Of a stretch of DNA of 64,000 bases, positions 43,455-52,861 are shown piece after piece (within the stretch, counting starts at the first letter, position 1; each line of letters opens with the position of its first letter). Position numbers and translations under genes: made by a program. Source of the DNA: CAVQBP01 sp963710745 (GTDB taxonomy: Bacteria > Bacteroidota > Ignavibacteria > Ignavibacteriales > Ignavibacteriaceae); assembly GCA_963710745.1 (NCBI GenBank), contig CAVQBP010000003.1, forward strand, positions 26,389-90,388. Direction: 5' to 3'. Below the pieces are notes generated by a model. It did not search any database. It had not been told where the DNA came from and worked only from the letters and a program-made list of their open reading frames with translations.

Positions 43455-45947
43455 CTATTTTACTCCTTCATTAAATAAATGATCTGCAGCCATAGCCAGC
43501 AGCATAAAATCCGTTGCTCCGCCTCCCATAACATATTCAGTCTGCTGCCAGAAATAAGGCCAGGTTTTCAGTTCAGGTAAATCGGGACGAATCAGAGCAG
43601 TACCACTTGATACTCCACCCGGAATATAAGTCCAGTCCGCCCTGTTAAAGCCATAAGCAACAATTAAGGATTTTACTCCAACACCTGAAGCAAAGGATGC
43701 GGTATTCTCACCAGGGTGACATCCGAGAATAAAATTTAATGCATTAAATGCATATTCTGCAGGAAATATTTTAGGGAATCCCATATGCAGCATTAACTGG
43801 ATTACTCCGAAAGATTGAATCTGCCATCCTGCTCCCCAAATATAAGGTTTATATGGAACACCATAGGGATTTTCTTTCTGCAGTTCTGAAACTTTTTCGT
43901 ATACAGTTTTTACAGCGCTTTCAATTTTATTTGTAAATTCCGTATTATTTATTTTTTTTACTACCCTGCCGATAACTATTCCGTAATTGGGAATCTTAGC
44001 AGTAATTAAATCCACATTATCCAGTAAGAATTTCCCGTATGATTTCCCTGAAGTCGACATGTAAAGTTCAGCAGCAGCATTTATTTTATCTTCCGGCTCA
44101 GCCGTAGAATCATTCCGGTAAATTTCTTTTGCAATTTCCAAGCATTTATCAGCCAAATCCGGATTATAATTTTTCATTACACGGTAAGATGCAGCTAAAA
44201 CCTGGGCAATATGCAGTTCCCGCTTGGGATTTATTTCCGTAAATACTCTCCGGTCATCATCAGGCAGCGGAAGGTTTAGTATAGGATCTTTTTCTCCTTT
44301 TTTATAAATGAAATTATCTGTTGCATTAGCACCCTCACCTAAAAGTACATATTGATGAAGAGTGTTCTCCTGGATACCTCTGTATAATCTGCCTAAAGAT
44401 TCATATCCCCCGACAATTGATAATAAACCATGTTCCATCTGCTGCAGGATATCAGGTTTTCCATCCGGCTGATGGATTTCTACAAACCTTGTTTTCTGAT
44501 TAATGGATGTCTGGTCATAATCATCTTTAAAAAGTTCATAAGCCAATTCAAGCTTGTAAACTGTACCTGCCTGGGATTCAACTCTTAAATCGTAATCACC
44601 GGCGTCGTGCCAACCGCCGATGTTCAGCCCCGGTACATGTTCACCGGATTTGTATTTAGTAAGGGTTGAAGGTCCCTGGCTGTAGCCGTCAAAATAATCT
44701 TTATTGACCTGCGCCATAGTTGCATCATCCATATGGCACAGCCCATGCCACACTCTGTATTTTTCCTCGACTCTCATGTGGCACATTTGTATAGGCAGAA
44801 AATATTCCAATGTAGGCTGCCAGACATGCCTTGAATAAACATTATCTTTAATTTCAAACTCATTCGATTCAACGTTTCCATATTTTATTTTATATAAACC
44901 TTCTTCCGAAACGTCGCTGAAATCGAATCGCAAATATTTATATCGCAGAAAATTTCCCCATAGTTCAGGATTATTATCCTCTTTAACAATTTTTTCAGAA
45001 TTCTCACCAATTTTTATCAATTGTACAGGTGAAAATTTATCGGTTAATTTATCTAATTCAATAACTGCAAATTTGGATTGTTTTGGATGATAGCCAACCT
45101 GCGAAATCTGGATAACAGGTTTATACCTCCAGCTTGTGTCTACAACCGGGCTTATTATCCATTCCACGGCATCTTTAGCAACTCCTGCAGGAACTGTAGA
45201 TCGCAAAACAAACCAGCCGTTATTATATAATCCTCTTCCATCAATTAATTGAAGATCATTTTTAAGGCTTACAAATTTTATTTCCTTCCGGTTGCTGCCG
45301 GGAGCAACAATTAATTCTTTTCCTGCTGCAAGAGGTTTAGTCTGCAGGTTGCCGTTGTCATCTTTTTCCATAGGGCCTTCGGCTTGCCGAGGGAAAATTC
45401 CTGATCTACCATCCATCAGATAATATTCTCCAAAATACTGCCCCGGAAATAATTCAAGATTAAATCCAACAATTTTAGCCCATTTCTCAGGCAAAGGTTT
45501 GTCGAGATCAACAATTACTTTAATGCTTTGTCCAACAGCTTCGGTTCTTACGGTATATTTAAATTGTAAATCGGGATAATTAATAGGATTAAAACCTTTA
45601 TCATCCCTGCTGGAATCGGGATATGATAACCCGACAGAAATAATACCGTTTTCTTTATCAACTTTGCGTTCACCAACTTTAGGAACAGGAGACCACTGAC
45701 CCGGAGTAGGATCAAGCCTGACATCCCCATTTGCAGCCACTCTTGTTCCAAATTGAACAATAGTCAATCCGCCCTGATGACCTTCCGGATAAAAATCATT
45801 GAAGACCATAATGTCTAGTCCCGGAATTTCGTAATAACCTTCATTGTTTAAAGTCAATTTATCTCCTGATTGATTTGTTTGGCTGAAAGTAGAAACAGAA
45901 TATATAATGATGAATGCAATAAAAAGAAGATTAAGTTTAATGAACAT
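43455..45947 (-). CDS. Large secreted GH9 glycoside hydrolase
   Basis: An 830-residue exported enzyme (signal peptide around LNLLFIAFIIIYSVSTFS). Residues of about 30-270 are an extra N-terminal region not recognised as a known module. Residues of about 275-375 match the cellulase Ig-like domain (IQISQVGYHPKQSKFAVIEL). Residues of about 385-825 form the GH9 catalytic domain, with D448 and D451 in GGWHDAGDYDLRVE and the C-terminal acid near YFWQQTEYVMGGGATDF. It probably acts on beta-glucan. Unlike the 608-residue GH9 it is not beside phosphorylases; it lies upstream of the sigma/FecR genes on the same strand. Confidence 0.9.
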   Translation of the reverse strand: MFIKLNLLFIAFIIIYSVSTFSQTNQSGDKLTLNNEGYYEIPGLDIMVFNDFYPEGHQGGLTIVQFGTRVAANGDVRLDPTPGQWSPVPKVGERKVDKENGIISVGLSYPDSSRDDKGFNPINYPDLQFKYTVRTEAVGQSIKVIVDLDKPLPEKWAKIVGFNLELFPGQYFGEYYLMDGRSGIFPRQAEGPMEKDDNGNLQTKPLAAGKELIVAPGSNRKEIKFVSLKNDLQLIDGRGLYNNGWFVLRSTVPAGVAKDAVEWIISPVVDTSWRYKPVIQISQVGYHPKQSKFAVIELDKLTDKFSPVQLIKIGENSEKIVKEDNNPELWGNFLRYKYLRFDFSDVSEEGLYKIKYGNVESNEFEIKDNVYSRHVWQPTLEYFLPIQMCHMRVEEKYRVWHGLCHMDDATMAQVNKDYFDGYSQGPSTLTKYKSGEHVPGLNIGGWHDAGDYDLRVESQAGTVYKLELAYELFKDDYDQTSINQKTRFVEIHQPDGKPDILQQMEHGLLSIVGGYESLGRLYRGIQENTLHQYVLLGEGANATDNFIYKKGEKDPILNLPLPDDDRRVFTEINPKRELHIAQVLAASYRVMKNYNPDLADKCLEIAKEIYRNDSTAEPEDKINAAAELYMSTSGKSYGKFLLDNVDLITAKIPNYGIVIGRVVKKINNTEFTNKIESAVKTVYEKVSELQKENPYGVPYKPYIWGAGWQIQSFGVIQLMLHMGFPKIFPAEYAFNALNFILGCHPGENTASFASGVGVKSLIVAYGFNRADWTYIPGGVSSGTALIRPDLPELKTWPYFWQQTEYVMGGGATDFMLLAMAADHLFNEGVK

Positions 45948-46303
45948 GAAGCACCTCGTTTCAGATATTTTATCCGGTAAAATTATAAAAATATTTTATC
46001 AAATAAGCTTGTACGGATAATCATTTCAATTGTTTACTTAGAAATTTAAGGAAAAAACTCTTAGAAATCATACATACTAAAAAGAATGATCACTCAATAA
46101 TTTTGATAACGGCTTTTCATCCTAATTAATTTATAATCAATAAAATATCTTAGTTATTTATTCGTCTATAAAGTAGACTGGTAGTATTTATGCCTTGCCG
46201 GGAATCTATTACTAATTTGACACAGTTCACCGGATTTTATTAAAACATTAATATTATTTCATTACTTTTGCCATTCAAAATGGATGGTTAAAACAGAGAC
46301 AGT
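45948..46303. other. Divergent intergenic region between GH9 and the ABC exporter
   Basis: No gene is supported. A 10-bp direct repeat, ATATTTTATC at 45965-45974 and 45991-46000, lies just upstream of the GH9 start, with 26 bp from start to start, and could be a binding site. The rest is plain AT-rich sequence carrying both promoters. Confidence 0.35.
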
Positions 46304-48049
46304 ATGAAGAAACGAAAAGTTAAAGATACAAGCGAAAAACCTAAGCTGACTTCTTTACTTAAAAATTATATGAAGATGATCCTTCTTCTTATTTTCCTGG
46401 TTCTTGTTGGAAACGGAATGAATCTTATTATTCCTAAAATTATTTCTCATGGAATTGATTCTTATACAGGCGGAAATTTTGAATTCCGGACTATTGCATC
46501 AGAGTTTCTTGGAGCTTCTTTAATTATATTCGTTTTTACATATCTGCAAAGCATTGTTCAAACTTTTACTTCGGAACGGGTTGCCAGGGATCTTAGAGAG
46601 AAACTTTCAAATAAAATATCTCACCAGAGTTATGCCTACATACAGGAAGCCAATCCTTCAACTTTGCTGACAAACTTAACATCTGATATTGATTCTGTAA
46701 AAATGTTTGTCTCCCAGGCAGTATCATCAATTATATCTTCCTTATTTATCATATTTGGAACTGTTGTTCTCTTATTAACTATTAACTGGGAATTAGCTCT
46801 GACGGTAATTGCTATTATTCCCGTTATCGGAGGTGCTTTCTTCATAGTATTAAAGAAAGTAAGAGTTTTATTTAAAAGAGGACGTGAAGTAATTGATTGG
46901 CTGAATAAAATTATTAACGAAAGTATACTGGGTGCCGCAATAATCCGCGTGATAAACTCACAGCACTTTGAATACCAAAAGTTTATTGGTGCAAACACTG
47001 AAGCAAAAGATATAGGTATTTCTATAGTAAAATTATTTGCAGCATTAATACCGGTTATTACTTTTGTTGCCAACCTGGCTACACTTTCGGTATTAGCCTT
47101 AGGCGGGCATTATGTAATAATCGGCAATATGACTTTGGGAAACTTCGCAGCATTCAATAGTTATATTACCATCCTTATCTTTCCAATAATTGTAATCGGT
47201 TTTATGAGCAACGTAATTGCTACTGCTTCTGTATCATACCAGAGGATTGAGCGGGTATTAACAACTCCCGATAAAATTGAAACTGGTACAATAGATACAT
47301 CGCTGAAAGGGAATATCAGGCTGCAGAATATAAATGTTGATTATAACAATAAACCTGTTCTGAAAGATATTTCTTTTACAATTAATAGCGGAACACGAAC
47401 TGCAATTATCGGCCCGACTGCTGCCGGAAAGAGTCAGCTTCTTTACCTGTTAACAGGACTTACCAAACCTGATTCCGGTATTATTAAAATTGATGATAAA
47501 AATATTGAAGATTATAAAAGAGATTCTTTTCATAAACAGATAGGAATTGTTTTCCAGGACAGCATTCTCTTCAATCTAAGTTTACGTGAAAATATTGCAT
47601 TCAATAATAATGTTACAGATGATTTTTTAGAAAAAGCAATAGAAACGGCTGAATTAAAAGATTTTATTGATTCGCTCCCTGAAAGACTTAATACGATTGT
47701 ATCAGAACGCGGAACAAGTCTTTCGGGCGGACAAAGGCAGAGAATCATGCTTGCCCGTGCTCTTGCATTAAATCCGAAAATATTATTGCTTGATGATTTT
47801 ACTGCTAGAGTTGATTACCAAACAGAACAGAAAATTCTTTCGAATGTGATGAATAACTTTAAAGGAATAACACTTATTTCCATTACACAGAAAATTGCTC
47901 CTGTTGAAAATTTCGATCAGATTATTCTTCTAATGGAAGGTGAAATTATTGCAGCCGGCAGACATAACGAGCTCCTGGAAAACTGTCCCGAATATATTCA
48001 GATATATAATTCACAACGAAGTACAAATTACTATGAACTACAATCTTAA
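46304..48049 (+). CDS. ABC exporter half-transporter, subunit 1 (degenerate ATP site)
   Basis: A 581-residue permease-ATPase fusion: six membrane helices at about residues 20-310 and a nucleotide-binding domain at about 335-575. Walker A is GPTAAGKSQ and the signature is the canonical LSGGQRQR. After Walker B the usual catalytic Glu is Asp (LLLDDFTARVD), and the H-loop His is Gln (ISITQKIAP). It forms a heterodimer with the overlapping next gene. These losses are typical of the degenerate half of heterodimeric exporters. Substrate (drug, lipid or peptide) is unknown. Confidence 0.92.
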   Translation: MKKRKVKDTSEKPKLTSLLKNYMKMILLLIFLVLVGNGMNLIIPKIISHGIDSYTGGNFEFRTIASEFLGASLIIFVFTYLQSIVQTFTSERVARDLREKLSNKISHQSYAYIQEANPSTLLTNLTSDIDSVKMFVSQAVSSIISSLFIIFGTVVLLLTINWELALTVIAIIPVIGGAFFIVLKKVRVLFKRGREVIDWLNKIINESILGAAIIRVINSQHFEYQKFIGANTEAKDIGISIVKLFAALIPVITFVANLATLSVLALGGHYVIIGNMTLGNFAAFNSYITILIFPIIVIGFMSNVIATASVSYQRIERVLTTPDKIETGTIDTSLKGNIRLQNINVDYNNKPVLKDISFTINSGTRTAIIGPTAAGKSQLLYLLTGLTKPDSGIIKIDDKNIEDYKRDSFHKQIGIVFQDSILFNLSLRENIAFNNNVTDDFLEKAIETAELKDFIDSLPERLNTIVSERGTSLSGGQRQRIMLARALALNPKILLLDDFTARVDYQTEQKILSNVMNNFKGITLISITQKIAPVENFDQIILLMEGEIIAAGRHNELLENCPEYIQIYNSQRSTNYYELQS

Positions 48050-49805
48050 TATATTATCAAAAGATAGTAGTAAGAAAAAATCTACATGGACTGCAGTAAA
48101 AAATTTACTGGCAGATGTCTTTTCGGAAAAGAAAATACTAATCATGGCTTTCATTGCGATGATTATTACTGCCGTATTGAATCTCTTAAGCCCGATAATA
48201 ATCGGACATACTGTTGACAACTATATTCGTACAAAACAGTATCACGGTGTTCTGGTTTTCAGCGGAATCTTACTCGTAATGTATATTATTTCATTCTTTG
48301 CAGGTTACATTCAAACAAAGCTGATGGGAACTGTCGGCCAGAAGATGCTGTTTACATTGAGAAATAAATTATTTAATAAGCTCCAGGAGCTTCCGGTCGA
48401 TTTCTTTAATCAAAATAAAGCCGGTGATTTGATATCAAGAATAAATAATGATACTGATAAGATAAACCAGTTCTTTTCACAATCCTTAATGCAATTCCTG
48501 AGATTCATACTTATAATGATTGGTTCGGGTATATTCTTATTATCAATAAATCTTCCTCTTGGAGCTGCTGCTCTTGCTCCCGGTCTGATCATATGGCTTT
48601 TTACACGTTTTATCTCTCCCTGGATTAAACGTAAAAATGACGCCAGCTTGAAAAGCGTTGGATTTTTGAGTTCAGCAGTTCAGGAAAGTTTAAATAATTT
48701 CAAAGTAATTGTAGCTTTTAACAGAAGGGACTATTTCACGGAAAAATTTAATCAGTCAAACCAGGAAAACTATTCGAATGCAGTATCTGCCGGTCTTGCC
48801 AATAATTTATTAATGCCTGTATACAGCTTCTTTTCAAACATCGGTCAGATGATTGTCCTTGTTTTCGGAATTTATCTGATTTCTTCAGGTGATTTTACAA
48901 TCGGACTTTTAATAAGCTTCCTGGCTTACATTACAAGCTTTTATAATCCTTTAAGACAGCTCGCAGCATTGTGGGCAAATTTCCAGGTAGCACTTGCCGG
49001 GTGGGACAGAATCTCAATAATATTGAATATAGAAAATAATCTTAACGTTATTCCTTTTACCGGATATAAAAAACCGGAAAATTCATCAGTAGTAGTTTCT
49101 TTTAAGAATGTATCTTTTTCATATCCCAATAGTGCAGAAGTTTTGCATAACATAAATTTTGATCTAAAAAAGGGGAAGACGTATGCTTTTGTCGGTCCGA
49201 CAGGCGGCGGAAAAACAACTACTGCATCTTTAATTGCCAGGTTGTATGATCCTTCAAAAGGAACCATTTTTCTGGATGGAAAAGATATCCGCAGCTATAC
49301 ACCTGAAGAAAGAACAAAGAAGATCGGATTTATTCTCCAGGATCCTTTTTTATTTACCGGAACTGTTAAGGATAATATTTTGTACGGAAATGATATCTAT
49401 CAGAATTATTCAAATGATGAACTGCTCAAAGTTTTAACTGATGCCGGGCTGGAAACTTTAATTGAAAGGTTTGAATCCGGTTTGGATACAAAAGTTCAGA
49501 CATCCGGACATGGTATAAGTCTCGGCCAGCAGCAATTAATTGCTTTTATCAGAACCATTCTGCGGAAACCGGAACTGCTTATTCTTGATGAAGCTACGGC
49601 AAATATTGATACGGTAACCGAAAAGCTGCTGGAAGATATTCTACAAAAATTACCTGAAACAAGCACAAAGGTTATTATTGCACACAGGTTAAATACCATA
49701 GAGAATGCAGATGTAATTTACTTTGTGAATTCCGGCGAAGTAATTAGAGCCGGCTCACTTGATGACGCCGTTAATATGCTGATGAAAGGAAAGAGGGCAA
49801 GTTAA
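48033..49805 (+). CDS. ABC exporter half-transporter, subunit 2 (catalytic ATP site)
   Basis: About 590 residues from the ATG at 48033, which overlaps the end of subunit 1 by 17 bp; the frame runs open to 47940, but that region is coding for subunit 1. Six helices precede a nucleotide-binding domain. Walker A is GPTGGGKTTT, Walker B with the catalytic Glu is LLILDEATANID, and the H-loop is IIAHRLNTIE. The signature is altered (HGISLGQQQ rather than LSGGQ). The altered signature faces the degenerate site of subunit 1, so only one ATP site should be fully active. Confidence 0.92.
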   Translation: MNYNLNILSKDSSKKKSTWTAVKNLLADVFSEKKILIMAFIAMIITAVLNLLSPIIIGHTVDNYIRTKQYHGVLVFSGILLVMYIISFFAGYIQTKLMGTVGQKMLFTLRNKLFNKLQELPVDFFNQNKAGDLISRINNDTDKINQFFSQSLMQFLRFILIMIGSGIFLLSINLPLGAAALAPGLIIWLFTRFISPWIKRKNDASLKSVGFLSSAVQESLNNFKVIVAFNRRDYFTEKFNQSNQENYSNAVSAGLANNLLMPVYSFFSNIGQMIVLVFGIYLISSGDFTIGLLISFLAYITSFYNPLRQLAALWANFQVALAGWDRISIILNIENNLNVIPFTGYKKPENSSVVVSFKNVSFSYPNSAEVLHNINFDLKKGKTYAFVGPTGGGKTTTASLIARLYDPSKGTIFLDGKDIRSYTPEERTKKIGFILQDPFLFTGTVKDNILYGNDIYQNYSNDELLKVLTDAGLETLIERFESGLDTKVQTSGHGISLGQQQLIAFIRTILRKPELLILDEATANIDTVTEKLLEDILQKLPETSTKVIIAHRLNTIENADVIYFVNSGEVIRAGSLDDAVNMLMKGKRAS

Positions 49806-50071
49806 AAAGTCATTTTTTATTGGTTCATTAGTTACTGTGTAAATGGAATGTTTGTCATTTGTCCCATGTGAATTGAATCCTGGACATTAGCTGTCATTGT
49901 AAACTAAATTCAAGGTCATCAATGTCATTGATTCAGATGTAAACTGAACCTCGGTCATTGGATCATTTTTAGTCATTAAGTCATTGCTCTAGTTTGGTAT
50001 GCGGAAAGGTCTGAAATCTTGTTTAGAAATTTTTAGTTATCATATTTGGTCGGAAATCAAAAAGGTTTATC
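49806..50071. repeat. Degenerate GTCATT-rich repeat region
   Basis: Seven GTCATT hexamers occur at 49809, 49854, 49893, 49924, 49954, 49972 and 49980. Two longer near-copies, starting TGTAAACT and ending GGTCAT, lie at 49898-49919 and 49938-49958, 40 bp apart. No gene is supported. It is probably decayed tandem-repeat sequence downstream of the ABC genes. Confidence 0.5.
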
Positions 50072-50229
50072 ATGATAAACAGAGTTGAACTTAGAAATAA
50101 AATTTTTAAGGGGTCAAACTTGCTATTGAAAGGCTAATTGAAGAGCGGGCAAAGAATGACGATTATTTAATTATATCAAGAAACGGCTAGATTGTAAAAG
50201 TTCCTGCTAAGGAATTAAAAAGAAAATAG
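50072..50229 (+). pseudogene. Decayed small gene with one frameshift and one nonsense codon
   Basis: ATG at 50072 reads MINRVELRNKIFKG. A shift of one base near 50110 continues as VKLAIERLIEERAKNDDYL then IISRNG, a TAG at 50188, then IVKVPAKELKRK and a final stop at 50227-50229. Joined, this is a coherent 52-residue charged protein, which suggests a gene broken by two point lesions. The family is not recognised; the size and composition would suit a small regulatory protein or an antitoxin-like protein, which is speculative. Confidence 0.5.
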
Positions 50230-50474
50230 TCATACTTTAATACTCGTTACTAATGTGAATGCTGAACTTATGAACAGTTCAGTTGATAATTTTTATTTAA
50301 GCCGCCATATTCAGGATTATAAAAATAGTCACACAATATCAATAATCTTTCCTTCAGTATTTTCAATATTACACCAAGCTCACGAGTTAAAATCTTTAAT
50401 AATTATCAAAGATTCTGTATTTTTAAAACAGTTTATAAATTTTTCAACATAATTACAGAATAGAAAGCGGAAAA

Positions 50475-52700
50475 ATGGAAACAAAAATCACATGGACAAA
50501 AATTGATGAAGCCCCAGCTTTAGCATCTTTCAGTTTATTGCCGATCGTTAAATCTTTTTTAAAAGGTACAGGAATTGAAATTGAATTAAAAGATATTTCA
50601 CTTGCAGGAAGAATAATAGCTAACTTCCCTGATAATTTAACTGAAGAGCAAAAAATTCCCGACCATTTAGCTGAACTTGGCGAGCTGACTCAAAAACCTT
50701 CGGCTAATATCATTAAACTTCCCAACATTAGTGCTACAATACCACAGCTTAATGCCGCTATAAAAGAATTGCAGGAAAAAGGTTATAAAATTCCTGATTA
50801 TCCCGATGAACCGAAAAGCGATAAGGAGAAAGCTATTAAAGAGAGATTTTCCAAAGTTCTTGGTTCTGCTGTAAATCCTGTGTTAAGAGAAGGTAATTCA
50901 GACAGACGTGCCGCAGCTTCGGTTAAAAAGTTTGCTCAAAAACATCCTCATAAAATGATGAAACCCTGGCCGGATTCCGGTTCAAAAACGAGGGTAGCAC
51001 ATATGAATCAAAAAGATTTTTACGGATCTGAGAAATCTCTTACTCTGGATAAAGAAGATTCAGTTAAAATAGAGTTTGTAGACAAAAACGGAAATTCAAC
51101 AACATTAAAAGAAAATCTTAAGCTTCTTAAAGGTGAAGTAATTGATGCTGCAGTAATGAATGTTAAGGAACTGAGAAAATTTTATGCAGAACAGATTGAA
51201 GCTGCTAAAAAAGATAATGTTCTTCTTTCACTCCATTTAAAAGCTACGATGATGAAAGTTTCCGATCCGATAATGTTCGGTCATGCTGTTTCTGTTTATT
51301 ATAAAGATGCTCTTGCAAAACATGCCGAAGTTCTTAAGGAAATCGGAGCAAATGTTAATTACGGCTTAATGGATATACTTGAAAAATTAAAGAAACTTCC
51401 CGATGAAAAAAGAAAAGAGATTGAAGATGATATTAATAAAGTATATGAATCCAGGCCGAAGCTTGCAATTGTAGATTCAAGAATAGGAAAAACAAATCTT
51501 CATGTCCCTAATGATATAATTGTTGATGCTTCAATGCCGAATGTTGTTCGCGACGGCGGGAAGATGTGGAATATGAAAGATGAACTTCAGGACTGCATTG
51601 CTATGATTCCCGATCGCTGTTATGCTACAATATACGGCGAAATCATTGACGATGCAAAAGAAAAAGGACAATTTGACCCGGCAGCGATGGGTGCTGTTTC
51701 CAATGTCGGTTTAATGGCAAAGAAGGCTGAAGAATACGGTTCACACGATAAGACTTTTGAAGCAAAAGGAAACGGAATTATCAGGGTAGCGAATTCCGAA
51801 GGGAAAACATTACTAGAGCAGCAGGTTGAAACCGGAGATATTTTTAGGATGTGCCAGGCAAAAGATGAACCTGTAAGAGACTGGATAAAACTTGCTGTAA
51901 ACAGAGCAAGAGCTTCTTCAACTCCGGCAATTTTCTGGCTTGATGAAAACAGGGCTCATGACAGGGAAATTATTGCTAAAGTTAATAAATACTTACCCGA
52001 CTATAATACTGAAAGTCTAGAGATAAAAATTCTTAAGCCAGTAGAGGCAATGAAATATACATTGGAAAGGACAAGAAAAGGACTGGATACAATATCGGTA
52101 ACAGGAAATGTTCTTCGTGATTACCTGACCGATTTATTTCCGATTCTTGAACTGGGAACCAGCGCAAGAATGCTTTCCATTGTTCCGTTACTAAAAGGCG
52201 GCGGATTATTTGAAACAGGTGCAGGCGGTTCAGCTCCTAAACATGTCCAACAATTAATAAAAGAAAACCACTTAAGATGGGATTCGCTTGGAGAATATTG
52301 CGCTCTTGTACCATCATTGGAAATGATAGCCGAAAAATCCAACAATCCAAAGGCAAAAATTCTGGCTGAAACACTCGATACTGCAATCGGGAAATATCTT
52401 GAAAACGGAAGAATGCCTTCAAGGAAAGCTGGTGAAATTGATAATCGCGGCAGTTCATTCTATCTTACCTTATACTGGGCACAGGCATTGGCAGAACAGG
52501 ATAAGGATGCAGAATTAAAATCAAGATTCTCAAAAATGTATGAAGAATTAAAAACGAATGAAGAAAAAATCATTAATGATTTAATTAAGGGACAGGGAAA
52601 AGCTGTGGATATTGGAGGATATTATGTCCCGGATGATAAGAAAACTACAGATATAATGCGGCCGAGTTCAGTCTTTAATAAGATAATTGATACAATGTAA
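50475..52700 (+). CDS. icd: Isocitrate dehydrogenase, NADP-dependent, monomeric type
   Basis: Oxidatively decarboxylates isocitrate to 2-oxoglutarate in the TCA cycle. The 741-residue length and sequence fit the monomeric IDH class, unrelated in length to the ~420-residue dimeric enzyme. Stretches include ITWTKIDEAPALASFSLLPI, LREGNSDRRAAASVKKFAQK, KTRVAHMNQKDFYGSEKS, LHLKATMMKVSDPIMFGHAV, DCIAMIPDRCYATIYGEI, and FETGAGGSAPKHVQQLIKEN. It is monocistronic, with a terminator close behind. Confidence 0.97.
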   Translation: METKITWTKIDEAPALASFSLLPIVKSFLKGTGIEIELKDISLAGRIIANFPDNLTEEQKIPDHLAELGELTQKPSANIIKLPNISATIPQLNAAIKELQEKGYKIPDYPDEPKSDKEKAIKERFSKVLGSAVNPVLREGNSDRRAAASVKKFAQKHPHKMMKPWPDSGSKTRVAHMNQKDFYGSEKSLTLDKEDSVKIEFVDKNGNSTTLKENLKLLKGEVIDAAVMNVKELRKFYAEQIEAAKKDNVLLSLHLKATMMKVSDPIMFGHAVSVYYKDALAKHAEVLKEIGANVNYGLMDILEKLKKLPDEKRKEIEDDINKVYESRPKLAIVDSRIGKTNLHVPNDIIVDASMPNVVRDGGKMWNMKDELQDCIAMIPDRCYATIYGEIIDDAKEKGQFDPAAMGAVSNVGLMAKKAEEYGSHDKTFEAKGNGIIRVANSEGKTLLEQQVETGDIFRMCQAKDEPVRDWIKLAVNRARASSTPAIFWLDENRAHDREIIAKVNKYLPDYNTESLEIKILKPVEAMKYTLERTRKGLDTISVTGNVLRDYLTDLFPILELGTSARMLSIVPLLKGGGLFETGAGGSAPKHVQQLIKENHLRWDSLGEYCALVPSLEMIAEKSNNPKAKILAETLDTAIGKYLENGRMPSRKAGEIDNRGSSFYLTLYWAQALAEQDKDAELKSRFSKMYEELKTNEEKIINDLIKGQGKAVDIGGYYVPDDKKTTDIMRPSSVFNKIIDTM

Positions 52701-52725
52701 TATGTCTTAGATTATATTTTATTAG

Positions 52726-52760
52726 AAACGGATAGAGATAATTTTTCTATCCGTTTTTTA
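52726..52760 (+). terminator. Intrinsic terminator of isocitrate dehydrogenase
   Basis: AAACGGATAGA pairs perfectly with TCTATCCGTTT across 9 bases and is followed by a T-run, 25 bp after the stop. Confidence 0.88.
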
Positions 52761-52861
52761 TTTTGAATAAAAGTAAATTTAAAACTCATTTATTTACTTC
52801 GTACAATAGAAAGGATAAAGGCTTATAAAAAATTATAATATGTGAACTATGTGGATGATAT

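Noticed and set aside
47940..48032. Upstream start for ABC subunit 2
   Set aside because: The extra 31 residues would lie inside subunit 1 coding sequence and add no helix or motif; the ATG at 48033 gives the normal length.
50255..50452. 65-codon plus-strand open frame before isocitrate dehydrogenase
   Set aside because: No ribosome binding site, no recognisable domain, and composition typical of translated AT-rich spacer; it lies in repeat-rich, decayed sequence.
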